64,000 nucleotides of DNA from Hanleya hanleyi (lineage: Eukaryota > Mollusca > Polyplacophora > Lepidopleurida > Hanleyidae), in NCBI GenBank assembly GCA_036873755.1, contig JAVTVY010020559.1, positions 17,541-81,540 of the forward strand. The letters run 5' to 3'. The notes under the pieces were generated by a model that was given only the letters and a program-made list of their open reading frames with translations, was not told the DNA's origin and searched no databases. Numbering within the stretch: position 1 is the first letter of the stretch; the number at the start of each line of letters is the position of its first letter. Both the position numbers and the translations under genes were made by a program. Positions 54,619-64,000 of this stretch are shown here, piece after piece.

Positions 54619-54718
54619 TTCACACATGGACCAGCTGGGCTCAAACCCGTGCCGGTACAGCGGTGTGAGGCTAGCGGTCACCAGCGAAGCGCCTTAGACC
54701 ACTCGGCCACCAAGGGCC
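54619..54718 (-). repeat. tRNA-Leu/Ser-like SINE head or pseudo-tRNA
   Basis: Minus strand contains GGTGGCCGAGTGGTCTAAGG (A box) and, about 60 bases on, CGGGTTTGAGCCCAGC (B-box-like). The spacing and long variable region fit a class II tRNA, but the acceptor ends do not pair well. Probably a SINE head. Confidence 0.55.
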
Positions 54719-54729
54719 CGAGAGAGATA

Positions 54730-57700
54730 TTATAGATATCGCAATACGACGTTGCAGTGGAAATGTATGAAAATATAGCCACGTTTCACCCCAAAGCGAT
54801 GCATTATCGACAATCATGAAGAGAATAATGGATCGAGTGAGGACTAAGAGGTTGACGCATGTTGACTGAGGGTTATTCCTACTTCAGCATTTAGTCGCTA
54901 ACTGTCAAAAATACGGGAGTTGATGGCATTAGAAAGACACGCCTGTCCGACTGACTGATTCTGTGGTGGATTAATTTAGGAAAAACCAAAACAGAGGGCA
55001 TGTCCAAGAAACTCTGGCTGTGACAGGATGAACATAATCCGACATGCAGATCCACGATATTATTAGTTTTAATATGTATGGAACATTCTATATCCATATC
55101 AGAGTTACTAAATATTAAACTGAGTCTGCATGTTAGACCAGATAGGGAGAGCCATAAAATTGTTCGAGCCCTGCTGGTGCATGTGTGAAAGTTTGTCATT
55201 TACTTGCCGACGGGCGGTGGTTCTCTCCGGGTACTCCGGCTTCCTCCACCAACCAAACTGACTGTCACCATATGAGTGAAACAAACTTGAGTGTGACATT
55301 AAACCAAATCCCCCCGCCATAAAATGGTTAGACCCAACCATAAATGCGCGATCACATGGTATTAATGGTTATTATGAAACACGTTTATATATAAAGGGCC
55401 GTTCTCACGCGGCGATTCGAATTAACGATTTTGTAGTATGCAATCTGCGTCGTCAACATGAATTTTATTTATGATTCATTCAGTAGTTCAGGCCATGTTC
55501 TGCCCCACTGGACAAGTCAGGCAGACTTGCCAAGTTCACGATCTGTTTACAAAACTAACATGAGGATCATCTCCACACACCCAAGTCTAACACTACATGT
55601 GATAGCCTTGACCAAATCTGACACGTTTACTCTTCAGAATACGGCTTGAGGATGTCATAGTTCTATAAATAATTCGCGGTTCATATCAGGAGACCCGAAC
55701 AGAAGTGCCCAGAACGACCTCTTCAAAATGCAAACTTGGTTGACTATTTGAAGGAAATTTACCTTCCCGCTTGAACATCAATACAACCACCTCTGCACTA
55801 TGTCGTTCATCTCCTATCTTGATTGGCTATCTGTGACTTTCCGATTGTAGAAATGACCGTATTCAGTAGATCAGGGAGATGACAGAGATGATGCGGGTAA
55901 CTCTGGCATATCCTGTACATTGCATTCGAATCCTTTACAATTATTAGTATGCGACAAAACTCATAAATTTCTCGATGTTCCGACTTTGGGACAAAATCGC
56001 ATGCTGCAATTGGTCACAACAAATCGCACAGCGAGAACGTGCCTTCGGAAAAGTGTATGTTCTCGCAGAATAGAAGCAAATGAAAAGCTATATTATGGAT
56101 TATAAACAAAATCTGAGCAAACATTTCATGATTTATCAAATATTAAATGACTAACTTCTACAATAAGGATCAAGGTAGCCATCGACGTATGTGGCATAAG
56201 GGTTATAATAATGATCATCTTCGTAGATGGTTCGGATTCTTGACTTGGTCACGATGACTTGTCTCGTTTTCTATTCTTCTTCTGTGATACGATGGGGACT
56301 CTCAGAATGATCGTGACTCGCGGCCTATTTCCCCGATTACGTGTATCCTTCTACACGAAAGAACGATATAACTTTTGTCTCATTAACGTCATTGACCTTG
56401 ACGAAGTGGCCCAGGCGAGATATAGAAACGAAGATTAACTGTTCGACAACCTGCAACAACGAAGCAAATATCGTTTTGTGCAATGTTGAGGTGGTTGTTC
56501 TAACAGGAAGATACACGCTTAAAATCATCCAGGAAAATTCCTAAATTCACTTAATTTTTCCTGACTGGTAGAAGCTAATTGACTATTATTCAATTTCAGC
56601 GATTTCGTTAGAGCTAGTCTATGGATTGGTTTTCCATGAACAAATCAAGCCGAAATATGGACCTGAATTTCAGGATGTTTTAAGTTCAGGGACATTTTCT
56701 GAGATATGAATGAGTTATTGAAAACAAAACATTTCTTTCTTGAAAGGTAGCATGGTTACTTGCAAGTAACTTTAACTGATTGAATACACGAAATATTACG
56801 TTTGGATGGATACACAATAGGAGTTCCATTCTCATTACTCTCTGAATTAGCCTCTTTATTAAATACACCACAAATCACACACATTCACATTGACCATAAA
56901 TATATCGAGAATGTCTCCAAGTACAAGCTTGTTAATGTAGTACAGACAGCATTGTCATTCCATGTTAACACACCGGGAAGAATAGTCACCAATGCTCGCT
57001 TTTCTAACTAATACAAGATGATTTCTGTCCTGATCCGGTATTTTTCCTGAACATTCGGGAAGCTTCCTCTTTTTCAAGAAATCTCTGTTATTCGGGAATC
57101 ACGCGCTGAAATACAGGAGTATTCCTTGACGTTAAGGGAAATAGACTATCCTGAATACCTCAGGTTAAATCGTTTACTCTCACATGTGTTAGCTTTTCCT
57201 TTAACTATCGCCGATGACCCGGTGACGAGTTAAACTTCTGGGACGGGACTGGAAATAACCTTAGAATTTGCACAAGCTTCACATCAATCAACGTGGCTGA
57301 AAGCAAATGATCAGGACTGACTACTTACGGTCCTAGTATTCGCAGCATATCACAGAAAAGCTAAACATGAAAGGCCGACCGGTTAAAAAACTAGTTCCCG
57401 AACTTCACAATGGATGTAAGTATGCCATACAGTAGAACAATTTGAAAGTATGCAAAGATCAATCGAGTTGATGAATTTATCCATTTATTTTAACTACCTG
57501 GTTGCAAAATTACATAGAGTTTGGTACAGGGAAAGAAAGCGTTGAAATAAGCATAGTTTGGATGGGACATTTTCAAAGTGATGAACAAGTCGGTATTCGG
57601 GAAGACAATGGAGAATCTGCTGAACTGGATAACCCTTGAACTGATCAATTATAAACGCGCTTAAAAATAGTTGCAAAAAATCTTTTCGCGCCTGCACAAT

Positions 57701-58255
57701 AATGATAATGATGTAGCAGCTGTCCATCTAAAAAATCTTATGTAAGTCTCTGTCTCATTTATGTGGCAGTTCCATTGTGAACATCGGACGGAAATATCAT
57801 GATGAAGCTAAAGCTGTTTTTCAATATGCAATGCGATTTGTACGCCTGATTTACGTATCGACCTTTCCTACGATTATGCCCGATTCGAGACCTTCAAACA
57901 CGAAATCAAAGAAGAAAATGAAAGATAAAACTGGGGATATCCTAGTGGAAGAGTCTTGGTTCACCGAAAACCCCAAGCCCTATAGAACAAAGGTTGTTTA
58001 TTGAATAAAACCACATTAACAACGATTTTTGAATAAAAAAAGTGTAAATCTATAGCTTTCCTCCCTCATGCTGAACAAAATGGGGCTATTCACATATATG
58101 TGTTAGTTGATATGGTATACATTCTCGCACACGATTATGACCCCATCGAACAATACGGAAAAATGGTTTGGTGAATATTTTGTTTAGGAAATATCAGTGT
58201 AGAATAAATATCTAAATATATGTAGTGGATATTTTATATTCGGTTTATTGTTGTA
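54730..58255. other. Intergenic DNA with a SINE; no gene seen
   Basis: ORFs under 110 codons without recognisable domains. The Nin-domain-like SINE piece is at 55190-55320. Confidence 0.45.
55190..55320 (+). repeat. SINE piece with CTCCGGGTACTCCGGCTTCC block
   Basis: GGTGGTTCTCTCCGGGTACT and CCGGCTTCCTCCACC recall the conserved central (Nin) domain of SINEs in molluscs and other invertebrates; followed by GTGTGACATTAAACCAAAT. Confidence 0.55.
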
Positions 58256-58597
58256 CATGGCAGTGTGACTAACGTCACAGGGCATACGAAGTAGGGTAGG
58301 CACTAGGATTCCGACGCGCACTGACCTCTTGGAAATCCCCCCGACCCAAGTTGAAATCCTGCCTGTATTAAAATGGGCACAGCCCTAGTCAGATTCACCA
58401 GTGATTATCATAAAAAATCACCACAATTTTCACCAAAAGTAGGCCAGCTCAGAACTTGCTGGTAACAGTCCCCAATGCACCTTCATGCAAAAAATCAAGG
58501 TTCTAATGTCAACGGTTCTCCTTATTTTGCCGACGAAAGGATTCGGATGGACTCACTCACTCACTCACTACCGGACAATTTGCAGATGGTAGCCTAC
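58256..58597 (+). repeat. Interspersed repeat R, second copy
   Basis: Matches the core of 37985-38320 from CATGGCAGTGTGACTAACG to GCAGATGGTAGCC, including GAACTTGCTGGTAACAGTCC and a (CTCA)n tract. It lacks the 61-bp flanking repeats of the first copy. Confidence 0.82.
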
Positions 58598-58879
58598 TTC
58601 GTATGAACATGTTTGGATGTCACGTTATTTAAACAATTCAATCTGTATTTCATGAATGATTATGTTAGTACATCACCCTCTTGTAATTATTTGGTCATCA
58701 AATAATAATATGAAATACGTTAATTTCCTATACTCGTACAGGAAATAACATTCCAGTTTCAGTTAAAAACCAATATCGTAGCGAACATTTGGCATAGTTC
58801 ATTACTTCCTAGTTTCGCTACATAATTAGTGTAGTTTTGTTTCATACATGTATATTGTCTTTGTCACCTTCCTATATTT

Positions 58880-58883
<4 letters not shown>

Positions 58884-58922
<39 letters not shown>

Positions 58923-58926
58923 GAGA
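58884..58926. repeat. (GA)n microsatellite
   Basis: AGAGAGAGAG run of about 40 bases. Confidence 0.95.
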
Positions 58927-59002
58927 CATAGTTATTACCAGTATTCAGCTTATGATCTCGGTATACTGGTACCGCACGCTTTTTGTTACCTACCGTATCG
59001 GT

Positions 59003-59405
59003 AATTACAACACATATAAGGGAAGTGGGATGAGGTGCCGACATACTGACAGAGCCACATGACTTCACAGTATAGTCTTCCGGGTAACCTATTCTAAACC
59101 ACATACCAAGAATCTAACGATTCGTGATATGTGTTGTATCTCGGGTACGCTTTTATTGTACCTGTTCATGTGGCAACTTGGATGATATGACCTCACGGTC
59201 CCTAGCACCGGCATAAGCGGTATTAGATACAAATCTGGAGGGATATGATGGAAATGCTCTGACAACTCGTATATTGGTAATTGGTGAGCTGTTTCGCTGT
59301 GACAACTCGTACACTGGGGATTGGTATCGTCGTCAGATGAAAATGACGGCATTTAACACAAAAGACTAGTCGTTAAGGCCCGATGTCGACCCAGCATCAA
59401 CTTCC
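59003..59405 (+). mobile_element. MITE family N copy (full length)
   Basis: Reference-like copy from ATTACAACACATATAAGG to GACCCAGCATCAACTTCC. No TSD longer than one or two bases could be confirmed by eye. Confidence 0.85.
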
Positions 59406-59770
59406 TACAAGTTTTACATCCTTTCCGGTCGGGATTTTATGCGGAGAAAAGGTTCTCAATTTTGTTTGCACGACCAATAGGGGCCACCAGAGAGGACAAA
59501 TGACAACGTGTTGAGTGTTTTCCAGAAAATACACTAGCTAATTCCTAATAGATAAACATTTGCATAGCGCCGGTTTTAGAACGAGCACAGTGCATCCAGA
59601 TATTTCGAGGAGGCGGGGGCAGGGGGGGAGTCTTCCGTACCCTATATATGGCTACAAGTAGTATACAAAGGGTAAATAGTGTCCCATTGACCTCAGAAAT
59701 TTGCATATGACCTCTGTGACGTCACGCGACAGCCAATCAGAAGCGAGTATTGTGTCACATGGGGTCATGT
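59406..59770. other. Spacer before the 40-bp minisatellite
   Basis: No gene. Contains GTGACGTCACGCGAC at 59717 and GCCAATCAGAAGCGAGTATT at 59732, a CCAAT-box phrase that recurs at 61164 and 61206. Confidence 0.55.
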
Positions 59771-60010
59771 GTGGTGGTGGGAGGTGGGTGGTGGGTTTAA
59801 GATGGCGACTGTGGTGGTGGGAGGTGGGTGGTGGGTTTAAGATGGCGGCTGTGGTGGTGGGAGGTGGGTGGTGGGTTTAAGATGGCGGCTGTGGTGGTGG
59901 GAGGTGGGTGGTGGGTTTAAGATGGCGGCTGTGGTGGTGGGAGGTGGGTGGTGGGTTTAAGATGGCGGCTGTGGTGGTGGGAGGTGGGTGGTGGGTTTAA
60001 GATGGCGGCT
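59771..60010 (+). repeat. 40-bp minisatellite, six units, each with AAGATGGCGGC
   Basis: Exact-looking 40-bp repeats (units at 59771, 59811, 59851, 59891, 59931, 59971) of GTGGTGGTGGGAGGTGGGTG followed by GTGGGTTTAAGATGGCGGCT; the first unit has GATGGCGACT. AAGATGGCGGC is the consensus site of YY1. Long G-rich runs could form G-quadruplexes. Confidence 0.92.
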
Positions 60011-60139
60011 ACAATTGCTGCAGGGGATGTATTCAGGATGTATTCATCCGCGGTGATGCGGTCTGACCGCGGTTTTGGCGGTGATTCGGTCTCGGGGAAA
60101 AAGCTTCCGCGGAGAAAAAGTAGTCCCTAGATAAAATGG

Positions 60140-61130
60140 TCCGATGGGGTCGAGTGAGGTATCAAAGTGAAGCTTATGTGAAGGGGCATCTAATGGGCTG
60201 GGTGTGGGGTTGAACTATCGGCATTCTGCGCATGCGCGGTGGCCGAAGGGTATGAAAATAGACGTTTTGGAGCCAGGGGAGCCCCTAATGGTCCAATCGG
60301 GTCGAGTGAGGTATCAAAGTGAAGCATTCGTGAAGGGACATCTGATGGGCTGGGTGTGGGGTTGAACTATCGGCATTCTGCGCATGCGCGGTAGCCCAAG
60401 GGTATGAAAATAGACGTTTTTGAGCTAGGGGAGCCCCTAATGGTCCGATGGAGGCGTATGAGGTATCAAAGTGAAGCATTCGTGAAGGGGCATCTAATGG
60501 GCTGGGTGTGGGGTTGAACTATCGGCATTCTGCGCATGCGCGGTAGCCGAAGGGTATGAAAATACACGTTTTGGAGCCAGGGGAGCCCCTAATGGTCCAA
60601 TCGGGTCGAGTGAGGTATCAAAGTGAAGCATTCGTGAAGGGGCATCTAATGGGCTGGGTGTGGGATTGAACTATCGGCATTCTGCGCATGCGCGGTGGCC
60701 CAAGGGTATGGAAATAGACGTGTTGGGATGTAGGGGAGCCCCTAATGGTCCAATGGGGTCGAGTGAGGTATCAAAGTGAAGCATTCGTGAAGGGACATCT
60801 GATGGGCTGGGTGTAGGGGTTGAAATATCGGCATTCTGCGCATGCGCGGTGGACCAAGGGTATGGAAATAGACGTTTTGGCATCTAGGGGAGCCACTAAG
60901 GGTCCGATGGGGTCGAGTCAGGTATCAAAGTGAAGCATTCGTGAAGGGGCATCTGATGGGCTGGGTGTGGGGTTGAAATATCGGCATTCTGCGCATGCGT
61001 GGTGGCCCAAGGGTATGAAAATAGACGTTTTGGCATCTAGGGAAGCCCCTAAGGGTCCGATGGGGTCGAGTGAGGTATCAAAGTGAAGCATTCGTGAAGG
61101 GGCATCTGATGGGTTGGATGTACGGTAGGA
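60140..61130 (-). repeat. NRF1-type tandem array of the second Polinton
   Basis: Six to seven units of about 152 bp. Each has GAGGTATCAAAGTGAAGCAT, GGGCTGGGTGTGGGGTTGAA, TCGGCATTCTGCGCATGCGC and AAAATAGACGTTTTGG. The palindrome-like core TGCGCATGCGCG falls near 60224, 60378, 60530, 60684, 60835 and 60987. A relative of the other arrays but with its own consensus. Confidence 0.9.
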
Positions 61131-61394
61131 ATATCATGCGCAGACAGCAATGCGGAGCTCTCGGCCAATCAGAAGCGAGTATTTCAAATCTGTCACAGAG
61201 CTCTCAGCCAATCAGAAGCGAGTATTTTGACCCGGTGCATTATGGGACATATCCAAGATGGCGGCACGTATGTTCAAGATGGCGGCACATCCGGTGTCGA
61301 AAACTGGCCATTTCGTCGGGATGTAAATAAAACACACAAGACAGGGTTTTTTGGTGAGATCTCATTTTGTTTTTTATTCAGTAACAACAACAAC
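61131..61394. promoter_or_regulatory. CCAAT- and YY1-type motif cluster next to the array
   Basis: GCCAATCAGAAGCGAGTATT at 61164 and 61206, CCAAGATGGCGGCACG at about 61253 and TTCAAGATGGCGGCAC at about 61273. Regulatory role inferred from motifs. AATAAA-type poly(A) signal for the leftward protease gene lies on the minus strand near 61373. Confidence 0.55.
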
Positions 61395-61560
61395 GTGAGA
61401 ACAACCACGTGAAAACTCAAGCCCAGAACAAGGGGCTTGTACATTGAAAGAACTGAAGCCCAGAACAGGGGGGAAGCCCAGAACAGGGGGCTTTTAAACT
61501 TAAGCCCAGAACAGCGGGCGTGTGTACATTGAAAGAATTCAAGCCCAGAACGGGACTTGT
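61395..61560 (-). terminator. Tandem protease-end repeats with hairpins, second Polinton
   Basis: Five AAGCCCAGAACAGGGGGCTT-like copies after the protease stop, each a small hairpin (AAGCCC/GGGCTT). Same design as 23085-23285. Confidence 0.7.
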
Positions 61561-62012
61561 ACATTGAAATGATAGGCGGCCCAGTCATAGACGAGTACAT
61601 CGCGGTCCTCGGCCTTGGGGTACTCGTCAAACATCTGTACGATGGTAGATAAGGGTCTTCCCCGGCATCGATGGTACAGGTAAAACAAGCAATATTGTCC
61701 GCACACGCTACTGGTCAGGCTTTGCAACGTTTGACTGTTCCAACACCACGTCTCTGTGCCTTGATCCATGAAGTCTGTTAAATCGGGATGGAGGGGTGGC
61801 AGGCCGTACGGGTCAAAGTATTCGCCCTGCTGTTCTGTCAAGTACACGGCCACCCAGTGTTCACCGGATCGCTCCATCGGGTCCGTGTTGAGAACGTAAG
61901 CAGCAGGATACACACGGTCTAATGGGAACACATCTCGGGCGAACACCCCTTGAAACATCATACGTGTCTCTGGGTCATTCTTCAGCACGGTGGTTATCTG
62001 CTCTGTATCCAT
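61539..62012 (-). CDS. Adenain-type cysteine protease (157 aa), intact
   Basis: Start taken at the ATG at 62012, which follows the capsid TAA as TAACATG; the open frame upstream belongs to the capsid gene. Triad: His in GEHWVAVYL, Asp in YFDPYG, Cys in SSVCGQYCLFYL; the Gln before the Cys is in place. Length suits a Polinton adenain-like enzyme, which processes virion proteins during maturation. This is the undamaged counterpart of 22637-23109. Confidence 0.93.
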   Translation of the reverse strand: MDTEQITTVLKNDPETRMMFQGVFARDVFPLDRVYPAAYVLNTDPMERSGEHWVAVYLTEQQGEYFDPYGLPPLHPDLTDFMDQGTETWCWNSQTLQSLTSSVCGQYCLFYLYHRCRGRPLSTIVQMFDEYPKAEDRDVLVYDWAAYHFNVQVPFWA

Positions 62013-62013
62013 G

Positions 62014-63325
62014 TTAGGTGGAGAAGTCACACAGCACGTTGCGCGCCTTGTCCACTTGAATGATGTTGTCAAACTCGGCGTAGCAGATCACATTGACGGT
62101 GCTCCGGAGGGCTCGTTGAAAGTGGATTTCCAACCGTAAATTGCCTTGCTTGGCCAGGGCCAGCTGATGGTCGTTCTCTAAGGTGGGGGTCAGATCGAAA
62201 CAGAACAATGTGTATCCGTTCCCGTAGTCCTCCCGACTGATGAAATTCCCTTCGTCCTGGTTGATTTGACCGGTGGCTGTAAACAGGCTCTGATAGGCTC
62301 GAATGAAATTCGCGCGCCCAAAGTTCGGGGTTAAGGCGGTGGCTGGCACCTGTTGTCCATCCACATGCAGGGCCACAAAATTGATGCCCAAATGTTTAAA
62401 GTCAAACGGATTCTCTGGGTAGGCTCCACTGAAACTGGTATTTTCCACACAGGCCAGGATCAGTCGCTTGGGTAGTTCCCCCAGGAACAGGTTGTCTTTG
62501 TTGGTGCTCATATTTCCAGCAGACACAGAGAACACGTTGGTTTGCACACGTCGGATAGGGTACTGGGCTGGTTTTGTTTCCAAGGCTTTCATGTGGCCCA
62601 ATTGAACGGCTGGATTCGGTTTCACTTTTCGGACATACAGGACTGCGTCTTCGATGACAATCTTATAGTCAGCTGCATGCCCGTCTACGTTAGTAGCCAT
62701 CAAGGCGAAGGTCGGAGGCGCCCGTATCAGTCGGATTTTGATGGGGATCTTGTTCAAGAGGTATCGGTCTTGCATGAACATGTCTGCGTGCAGTCGACCG
62801 ATCATATCCACCGAGACGCCGTTCGCGGTCAAAGCCTTCCGTTGCTATATCCCGTATTGTCGTTCTCTGCGCCCATGTGCTCGGCTTTGTCCTGGTAGAA
62901 TAAAGCGGCTGTCAGTTGAGATTTTTTAGCCTCTCGCCCATGCGACAACAGCGTCTCGATGTAGGCTCGATAGGGTACGTGTTGGTCGAGTCACTGATGA
63001 GTTTGTCGCTGAGAAATATATCCACCTGTTGAAACATCGAGTGCAGCCAGAGATTCGTGGGGCCCACCGTTGCTTGGTCGGCGATTCTGGTACCATCTCC
63101 ATTGGTGATCTTGGCTTTCACATACAAGTAGGTATGGGCTAAATCCACATAGGTCGTATCCGCATTACTTATGGTGAACTCGATGGGCCCTGTTGCGTTG
63201 ATGCTGGAGAGCGGGAGATGCTCCACCCATAATCCTTGTTCGGCACTGGTCTGTGTGGGCGGCACGGTCCACAAATCAAATTCACTGTTGGTGGAGGGGC
63301 AGGACTCGGCGTGGATCAAGGACAT
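62014..63325 (-). pseudogene. Polinton major capsid protein, second element, two frameshifts
   Basis: ATG at 63325 (MSLIHAESCPSTNSEFDLW). The frame is good to about 62975, where one base is missing in the NTYP region. A middle part of about 45 codons is in another frame, a second shift falls near 62840, and the long remaining part (62832-62014) is open to the TAA. It retains the full FIRAYQSLFTATGQINQ region that is damaged in the first element. Same double-jelly-roll family as 21345-22635. Confidence 0.92.
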
Positions 63326-63727
63326 GTTTAAGAAAAGATATCCTGGGTCTTCGATGTGCGTCGTCCCTGGTCGTCGACTGGTGCGTGGTCTCGGTGGGGC
63401 AGCTCTTTTATTCCCTACGGTGCGTTGTGCTTTGGCCACCAAGGCGCCTCCCGCTTCTTTGGCCCGTCGTTTCAAGGCTTGTCGGGGTGCCGTACCCCCC
63501 AAAACATCACCGGCCACTTGCAGTCCACTGCGTACCGCTTGTTTGCCGATTGCTTTCACCCCACGCGTCACCAAGGGCGGGAACGTTTTGACGATGCTGC
63601 CGAGTATGTTCCCCAGTCCATGTCCACGTTGCATGCGTGCACCACTAAACACCGGAAAGCCACCCCCGGCCTGTTGGGCATAATAGTCCATATAGCTGCG
63701 TGCATCGCACTCGTAAGGTACTTTCAT
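62912..63727 (-). CDS. Fused open frame: pX-like protein read through into capsid N-terminus (271 aa)
   Basis: Begins at the ATG at 63727 overlapping the penton stop (TAATG). The first 125 residues are the pX-like protein (YECDARSYMDYYAQQAGGG, RGHGLGNILGSIVKTF). A five-base loss after RTSRRP removes its stop, and the frame continues through a short linker into the capsid start MSLIHAES and on to the capsid frameshift near 62975. Probably a decay product, but it makes one continuous ORF. Confidence 0.7.
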   Translation of the reverse strand: MKVPYECDARSYMDYYAQQAGGGFPVFSGARMQRGHGLGNILGSIVKTFPPLVTRGVKAIGKQAVRSGLQVAGDVLGGTAPRQALKRRAKEAGGALVAKAQRTVGNKRAAPPRPRTSRRPGTTHIEDPGYLFLNMSLIHAESCPSTNSEFDLWTVPPTQTSAEQGLWVEHLPLSSINATGPIEFTISNADTTYVDLAHTYLYVKAKITNGDGTRIADQATVGPTNLWLHSMFQQVDIFLSDKLISDSTNTYPIEPTSRRCCRMGERLKNLN

Positions 63728-64000
63728 TATGCAAAGTGGGGAGCACGTGCTTGTCGAAAATGAAGTGTCAGCACTACTTTTCCTCGTTCGAATGCCACCG
63801 GTCGTCCCGTGTCATCTCTTATATCCACCATGATCGTGTTGATGTCAGTTTGTCGTACGGGCAGGTAGAGCATGTGGGTGAAACTGTGGGTGACTTGATC
63901 GCCATACTTATTTTTAATGGGGACCACCCGTAACAGAGGTGTGTTGATATCGCCCACGATGTGGCTGTCCACCACGTCCTATACGCAGTCCGTACATACC
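63727..64000 (-). pseudogene. Penton-like minor capsid protein, C-terminal part, damaged
   Basis: Matches the C-terminal third of 20150-20938 (LRVVPIKNKYGDQVTHSFTH, DINTIMVDIRDDTGRP, VVLTLHFRQARAPHF). Near 63975 bases are missing relative to the intact copy and the frame is lost upstream. Continues beyond the window. Confidence 0.85.

Larger units (their letters stand above)
60011..64000 (-). mobile_element. Second Polinton, minus strand, partial
   Basis: Reading leftward: penton-like, pX-like fused to capsid, protease, hairpin repeats, then the terminal-repeat array. Gene order and spacing match 20150-25000 of the complete element. The other end lies beyond the window, so target-site duplication and polymerase content cannot be checked. 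The lesions differ from those of the first element. Confidence 0.9.

Noticed and set aside
54619..54718. Functional tRNA gene
   Set aside because: A and B boxes are present but the acceptor stem and anticodon arm do not fold convincingly; better read as a SINE head.
57777..58004. 75-codon ORF with a Lys-rich stretch
   Set aside because: No recognisable domain, no neighbouring exon with matching splice phase; could be chance.
1..64000. CRISPR array, bacterial operons, ribosome-binding sites
   Set aside because: The tandem arrays have no repeat-spacer structure, introns and animal transposons are present, and there are no prokaryotic gene signals.

Overview
This is eukaryotic nuclear DNA, most likely from a mollusc. 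Evidence: a three-exon Rho-family GTPase gene with GT-AG introns, several classes of animal transposon, and interspersed repeats with (ACTC)n tails plus a CTCCGGGTACTCCGGCTTCC block that I recall from molluscan SINEs. The species call is inference. Only one clear host gene is present; almost everything else is mobile DNA.

Region by region. (1) 1-9590: a 3.6-kb unit repeated in tandem (1-3663, 3664-7275, partial third copy from 7276). Each full unit has a CRE-rich leader, an array of ~150-170 bp repeats built on the palindrome TGCGCATGCGCA, an ORF with three C2H2 fingers joined to what looks like the N-terminal region of a Polinton DNA polymerase, a 3' hairpin/poly(A) module, and an AT-rich minisatellite. 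(2) 11834-25200: an end-to-end Polinton (Maverick/adintovirus-like element) of 13,367 bp, bounded by AG...CT ends, long terminal inverted repeats (1,075 and 1,395 bp) and an exact 6-bp target-site duplication GTCAAG. Leftward it carries a decayed finger/polymerase-N gene. Rightward it carries two small ORFs, two paralogous cargo genes, an integrase with a chromo-like tail, a packaging ATPase, small virion-type proteins, a penton-like minor capsid protein, a basic pX-like protein, the double-jelly-roll major capsid protein and an adenain-type protease. Integrase, ATPase, capsid and protease genes are broken. No polymerase catalytic region is present. (3) 25606-26090: a deletion relic of another Polinton. 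(4) 28557-39423: the Rho GTPase gene, whose 9.8-kb first intron holds a 5'-truncated LINE, a TTAA-flanked MITE, fold-back elements and a CACGTG cluster. (5) 44683-50252: a DIRS-like tyrosine-recombinase retrotransposon on the minus strand, with a MITE inserted. (6) 50564-59405: MITEs, a decayed Ty3/gypsy element with integrase upstream of reverse transcriptase, tRNA-like and SINE pieces. (7) 59771-64000: a 40-bp minisatellite of AAGATGGCGGC sites, then a second Polinton on the minus strand (protease intact, capsid gene broken) running off the window.

How it fits together. The Polinton encodes an integration, genome-packaging and virion-building gene set. Its terminal repeats are dense in motifs of CpG-type animal promoters (NRF1-like palindromes, ETS-CRE composites, CCAAT, E-box; YY1-like sites beside the second element). 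Internal genes repeatedly show a TATA-like box 39-57 bp upstream of the ATG, several overlapping the stop codon of the gene before, and clusters end in hairpin plus AATAAA modules. The most unusual points are the polymerase-less architecture with amplification of the finger/polymerase-N ORF, the promoter-motif arrays, and the shared hairpin-poly(A) 3' module.
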